64,000 nucleotides of DNA from NCBI RefSeq assembly GCF_024734075.1, contig NZ_CP102850.1:1984001-2048000 (forward strand). Reading direction: 5' to 3'. The notes under the pieces are model-generated. The model was not told the origin of the DNA, did not search any database, and saw nothing but the letters and a program-made list of their open reading frames with translations. Below are positions 60,307-64,000 of this stretch, in pieces. The position numbers and the translations under genes were made by a program. This DNA comes from Gordonia mangrovi. Its GTDB lineage: Bacteria > Actinomycetota > Actinomycetes > Mycobacteriales > Mycobacteriaceae. Every line of letters begins with the position of its first letter. Position 1 is the first letter of the stretch.

Positions 60307-63300
60307 ATGCTGCTCGAACACCTCAAGCCGGGGCTCCGTGTGGAGGGGCTAATCCCAGCCCAGGTGGTGACCGTCATCGCGGCGCAGGCGCATGGAAGCG
60401 ATGCGGTCGAACTGACCTACAAGACGACGGCGGGCGCGCTTGGCCAGCAGGTCGTGTTCCGCAAGGACGAGGATGCCCTCTCGGTCGCGACGTCCGGTAG
60501 TCGTGCGTTTGACGCTTCGGCCTCGGACTTCAAGCTGGTGGCCGAGGCGCAGCGCATCCAGCTAGCCGGTTTGTTCGACCCGATGCTGGCGGTCGCGACG
60601 AGCGACGTGCAACCGCTGCCTCATCAGATCCGCGCCGTCTACGGAGCACTGTTGCCGCGTACGCCGCTCCGCTACCTGCTCGCAGACGATCCGGGTGCGG
60701 GCAAGACGATCATGGCGGGTCTCTACATCAAAGAACTCATCCTGCGCGACGACGTGCAGCGATGCCTGATCGTGGCGCCGGGCGGCCTCGCTGAACAGTG
60801 GCAGGACGAGCTGTATTTCAAGTTCGGTCTGCGGTTCGAGTTGCTCACCAATCAGCTCATCGACAGCAGCGTCGACCTCAACGCCTTCGAAGGCCACCCG
60901 CTACTCATCGCTCGCATGGACCAACTCTCGCGCAATGACGTGCTCCAGAACCAACTGAAAGACAGCGAGTGGGACCTGGTCATCGTCGACGAGGCCCACC
61001 GCATGGGTGCCCACTACTTCGGCGGCAAGGTCGAAAAGACCAAACGGTTCCTGCTCGGCGAAATGCTCGGCACCATCACCCGCCACCTGCTGCTGATGAC
61101 CGCGACCCCCCACTCCGGCAAGGAGGAGGACTTCCAGCTGTTCCTGACCCTGCTCGATCGCGACCGCTTCGCCGGCAAGAACACCAAGACCGCCAACACC
61201 GACGGCATCATGCGCCGCATGGTGAAAGAAGACCTGCTCACGTTCGAGGGCAAAAAACTCTTTCCCGAGCGCGTCGCCGAGACGGTGCCCTATGAACTCA
61301 CCGCGGGTGAATACGATCTCTACGAGCAGGTCACGACCTACGTCCGCGAGGGCATGAACCGCGCCGACCGCGTCGGCGGCAAACGCAAGAACACTGTCGG
61401 TTTCGCGCTGACCGTGCTGCAGAGGCGCCTGGCATCCAGCCCCGAGGCGATCTACCAAAGCCTCCGTCGGCGCACAGCACGGCTCGAGCGCCGCAAGGCT
61501 GAGATTCAGAACGGCACTTTCCGCGAGGCCGAACCGTCGATCGACGAAAACAACATCGATGCCGATGACTACAACTCCGAGGAACTCGAGAACCTCGAAG
61601 AAGAACTGCTCGACGCCGCGACCGCAGCGCAAACTGTCGAGGAGCTGAACGCCGAGCTGGTCGAGCTCGCCGATCTCACCGAAAGCGCACGACGGGTCCG
61701 CGACAGCGGCACCGACCGCAAATGGTCCGAGCTCTCCACGATCCTGCAAGATCACGCACTCACCAACGACGGCCACGGCCGACCCCGCAAGCTCATCATC
61801 TTCACCGAGCACCGAGATACCCTTGAGTACCTTCAGCGCAAGATCGGCACACTGCTGGGCAACCCCGACGCCGTCCGCTCCATCCACGGTGGGGTGCGCC
61901 GGGCCGACCGACGACAGATCACCGAAGAGTTCACCAAAAACCACACTTGCCAGATTCTGATCGCTACCGACGCAGCCGGCGAGGGCCTCAACCTCCAGGC
62001 CGCGCACCTCATGGTCAACTATGACTTGCCGTGGAACCCGAACCGCATCGAGCAGCGCTTCGGCCGCATCCACCGCATCGGCCAAGAAGAAGTATGTCGA
62101 CTGTGGAACATCGTCGCCCACAACACCCGCGAAGGCGCGGTCTTCACGCGGCTTCTCGAGAAGATCGACGAGCAGCGAAAAGCTTATGGCGGCAAGGTAT
62201 TCGATGTTCTCGGTGAAGCATTCACCGACAGACCGCTGCGGGATCTACTCAAGGAAGCCATCCAGTACGGCGAACGGCCTGACATCAAGGCCAGGATGCA
62301 CGAGGTGATCGATCAGTCTGTTGGTGACGGTCTGCGCGAACTTCTCGAAGAACGGGCGCTGGCTTCGGACCATCTCGCGGACGCCGAGCTCGCCAAACTC
62401 CGCGCCGCCATGGATGAGGCCCGCGCGCGCCGCCTGCAGCCGCACTACATCGAGCTCGCTTTCAAAGCCGCATTCACCCGGCTTGGCGGCCGCATCGCCC
62501 GACGCGAACAAGGCCGCTACGAGATCGCCAACGTGCCTGCCCACATCCGCGCGAGCAAGCACGGGCCGATCGCCACACGCTACGACCGCGTCTGCTTCGA
62601 CCTGAGCCGTGTCCAGCCCGACGATCTCGCCCGCGCGGATCTTCTCGCACCGGGCCACCCCCTGCACGACGCGGTGATGGACGAAGCCATCCGCCAGTTC
62701 GGACGGGCACTGAACACCGGCACCGTGCTGGTCTCTGCCGAGCTCGACGAGCCCCACCTCCTCGTCGGGGTCATAGAAGAGGTAACCGACGCCACCAGCG
62801 CGACAGTGGCCAGGCGTTTCAACTATGCCTACGTCGACAGCCACGGCACCGTGACACCGGCGGGGCCCGCCCCATACCTCGACTGCGTCGCCGCACCCGA
62901 CAACCCCGCGGTCACCGCTGCCCGCACTCAGACCTGGCTCGGCGAAGCCGAAGACAAGGCCACCAGCTGGATCATCGCCCACCGACTACCTGACTACCTC
63001 AACGAGGTGCGACCGCGACGAGCAGCCGAACTCGCCAAGACTCGCGAACTTGTCACCAAGCGCCTCAATGGGGAGTCCGAACGCCTTCTCCTCGACGCCG
63101 CGGTCGCTTCCGACAAAGAACGCGCCGGCGACAAACCCAAGGAGTCCTCGGACAGCCTCAATCGCAAAGCCGTCGAGATCGACCATCGCCTCCGCTCCAG
63201 ACTTACCCTCCTCGACCAGCAGGAACTGATGTCGACCAAACCGCCGAACCTGCTCACCGCAGCCCTCGTACTACCGCTCGCAATGCTCGAAGAGGACGTA

Positions 63301-63717
63301 CCCGCAAACGCGCCCGTTCATGCGACCGAAACCAAAGCGGTGGAACGCCGTGGAGTCGATCTAGTCCTGGCTCGTGAACGCGAACTCGGGAGAAAGCCAG
63401 TCGAACAAGCCTTCAACAACAAGGGCTTCGACATCCTGTCGACTGACGCCGACGGCGACACCTACCGCATCGAAGTCAAGGCACGCATTGACGGCGCCGA
63501 CTACTTCTTCGTCACTCACAACGAAGTTATGGTCGGCAAGAACGCTGCACCGCTATATCGCCTTGCGCTGGTCCGCGTCGACCCACGCGGTGCGCAGTAC
63601 GACGAGGTCCGCTACATCGACGACCCCTTCGCCAGCACTGACCTCGGCGGGTTTGACAGCACCGGCATTCGAGGCGACTGGAACAAGACCTGGTCCAAAG
63701 GCAAACAGCCGTTCTAG
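60307..63717 (+). CDS. drmD: DISARM SNF2-like helicase DrmD
   Basis: 1136 residues from ATG 60307, with a perfect AGGAGG six bases upstream. The helicase core shows [20 protein letters not shown] (motif I, near residue 130), [10 protein letters not shown] (motif II), [16 protein letters not shown] (motif III), [20 protein letters not shown] and [17 protein letters not shown] (motif VI). An acidic helical insertion separates the lobes. The C-terminus is a DUF3883-type domain ([17 protein letters not shown]...YRIEVKARI). Size, order and the DUF1156 methylase gene next to it match DrmD of class 1 DISARM, which restricts incoming DNA together with DrmABC and methylates host DNA through DrmMI. Confidence 0.88.
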   Translation: MLLEHLKPGLRVEGLIPAQVVTVIAAQAHGSDAVELTYKTTAGALGQQVVFRKDEDALSVATSGSRAFDASASDFKLVAEAQRIQLAGLFDPMLAVATSDVQPLPHQIRAVYGALLPRTPLRYLLADDPGAGKTIMAGLYIKELILRDDVQRCLIVAPGGLAEQWQDELYFKFGLRFELLTNQLIDSSVDLNAFEGHPLLIARMDQLSRNDVLQNQLKDSEWDLVIVDEAHRMGAHYFGGKVEKTKRFLLGEMLGTITRHLLLMTATPHSGKEEDFQLFLTLLDRDRFAGKNTKTANTDGIMRRMVKEDLLTFEGKKLFPERVAETVPYELTAGEYDLYEQVTTYVREGMNRADRVGGKRKNTVGFALTVLQRRLASSPEAIYQSLRRRTARLERRKAEIQNGTFREAEPSIDENNIDADDYNSEELENLEEELLDAATAAQTVEELNAELVELADLTESARRVRDSGTDRKWSELSTILQDHALTNDGHGRPRKLIIFTEHRDTLEYLQRKIGTLLGNPDAVRSIHGGVRRADRRQITEEFTKNHTCQILIATDAAGEGLNLQAAHLMVNYDLPWNPNRIEQRFGRIHRIGQEEVCRLWNIVAHNTREGAVFTRLLEKIDEQRKAYGGKVFDVLGEAFTDRPLRDLLKEAIQYGERPDIKARMHEVIDQSVGDGLRELLEERALASDHLADAELAKLRAAMDEARARRLQPHYIELAFKAAFTRLGGRIARREQGRYEIANVPAHIRASKHGPIATRYDRVCFDLSRVQPDDLARADLLAPGHPLHDAVMDEAIRQFGRALNTGTVLVSAELDEPHLLVGVIEEVTDATSATVARRFNYAYVDSHGTVTPAGPAPYLDCVAAPDNPAVTAARTQTWLGEAEDKATSWIIAHRLPDYLNEVRPRRAAELAKTRELVTKRLNGESERLLLDAAVASDKERAGDKPKESSDSLNRKAVEIDHRLRSRLTLLDQQELMSTKPPNLLTAALVLPLAMLEEDVPANAPVHATETKAVERRGVDLVLARERELGRKPVEQAFNNKGFDILSTDADGDTYRIEVKARIDGADYFFVTHNEVMVGKNAAPLYRLALVRVDPRGAQYDEVRYIDDPFASTDLGGFDSTGIRGDWNKTWSKGKQPF

Positions 63718-63776
63718 CCCAAGGGGGAACGGGAGACCCGAGTACGCACGACAACGATACGGATAGGCACGCAGAC

Positions 63777-64000
63777 GTGACGACGAAGAAGAAGCTCATC
63801 GAGGTGGCCCTCCCGCTGGAGGCAATCAACCGCGAATCCGCTCGCGAGAAGTCCATCCGCCACGGCCACCCCTCCACACTGCACCTGTGGTGGGCGCGCC
63901 GTCCGCTCGCCGCCGCGCGCGCCGTCCTATTCGCTCAGCTCGTCGACGATCCGTCCGCACGACCCGACGAGTTCCCCACCGAGGAACTGCAACGCAAAGA
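63777..64000 (+). CDS. drmMI: DUF1156 adenine-specific DNA methyltransferase, N-terminal part (DrmMI)
   Basis: A GTG start at 63777, 59 bp after the drmD stop, opens a frame that runs off the window; 74 complete codons are visible. The start of the protein is diagnostic for DUF1156 methylases: [21 protein letters not shown], then [21 protein letters not shown]. This N-terminal domain precedes the zinc-ribbon and N6-adenine methylase domains of DrmMI, which lie outside. Directly following drmD, it supports class 1 DISARM. DrmA, DrmB and DrmC would be expected further right. Confidence 0.85.
   Translation, partial: MTTKKKLIEVALPLEAINRESAREKSIRHGHPSTLHLWWARRPLAAARAVLFAQLVDDPSARPDEFPTEELQRK

Noticed and set aside
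1..64000. CRISPR arrays, rRNA and tRNA genes
   Set aside because: No regularly spaced repeats, and no recognisable rRNA or tRNA sequences were seen on either strand by eye; an automated tRNA scan was not possible.

Overview
This 64 kb window is high-GC actinobacterial DNA. The gene content points to Mycobacteriales, most probably a Gordonia- or Rhodococcus-like genome. The clues are a DUF3558 lipoprotein beside EspC/WXG-like type VII secretion substrates, a DUF2236 oxygenase, many GTG/TTG starts, short-overlap operons and some apparently leaderless genes. The genus is inferred from overall character; no rRNA or species marker is present.

Left part (1-23 kb), mostly ordinary chromosome: a TPR regulator C-terminus (1-1148); a Tat-exported Dyp peroxidase (EfeB type) in an operon with a PCu(A)C copper-chaperone lipoprotein (1141-3423); an AlkA-like glycosylase; a secreted-protein operon whose second gene is split by an IS701-family element (5942-7369); an acyl-CoA synthetase; a DUF2236 enzyme; a VapBC-type pair; an NrtR-like regulator divergent from a VWA protein and an ADP-ribosylglycohydrolase (14.6-17.7 kb); a ThDP enzyme plus cyclase-family hydrolase; and a Fic protein.

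Middle part (23-34 kb), a scarred accessory zone: frameshifted genes, a partly duplicated membrane-protein fragment, a dead toxin-antitoxin pair, a pRiA4b ORF-3-like protein, a DUF1254/DUF1214 protein, and an orphan type VII substrate locus (two substrate-like proteins, two lipoproteins and small partners).

Right part (34-64 kb), a long defence-island-like stretch: NERD-UvrD helicase, HhH-like protein, DUF4268 nuclease-like protein, DUF6642-like caspase/CHAT-type protein, SMC/Rad50-like ATPase with a small partner divergent from a PLD-helicase-DUF3427 protein followed by a decayed PD-(D/E)XK gene, a DUF2075 protein with a decayed partner, a second identical IS701 copy (48729-50156), an AddAB-like helicase/nuclease pair, a SNF2-HhH helicase, and at the right edge drmD plus the start of a DUF1156 methyltransferase (drmMI), the beginning of a class 1 DISARM system.

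The two IS copies encode the same 436-residue transposase, are inverted relative to each other, and each carries its own matched 4-bp target duplication, so they look like independent recent insertions. Both keep a CCCAAAA heptamer in the correct register for -1 frameshifting, which would add the usual family C-terminus. Frameshifted genes concentrate at 23-30 kb and 36-48 kb; decay or sequencing indels could both explain this.
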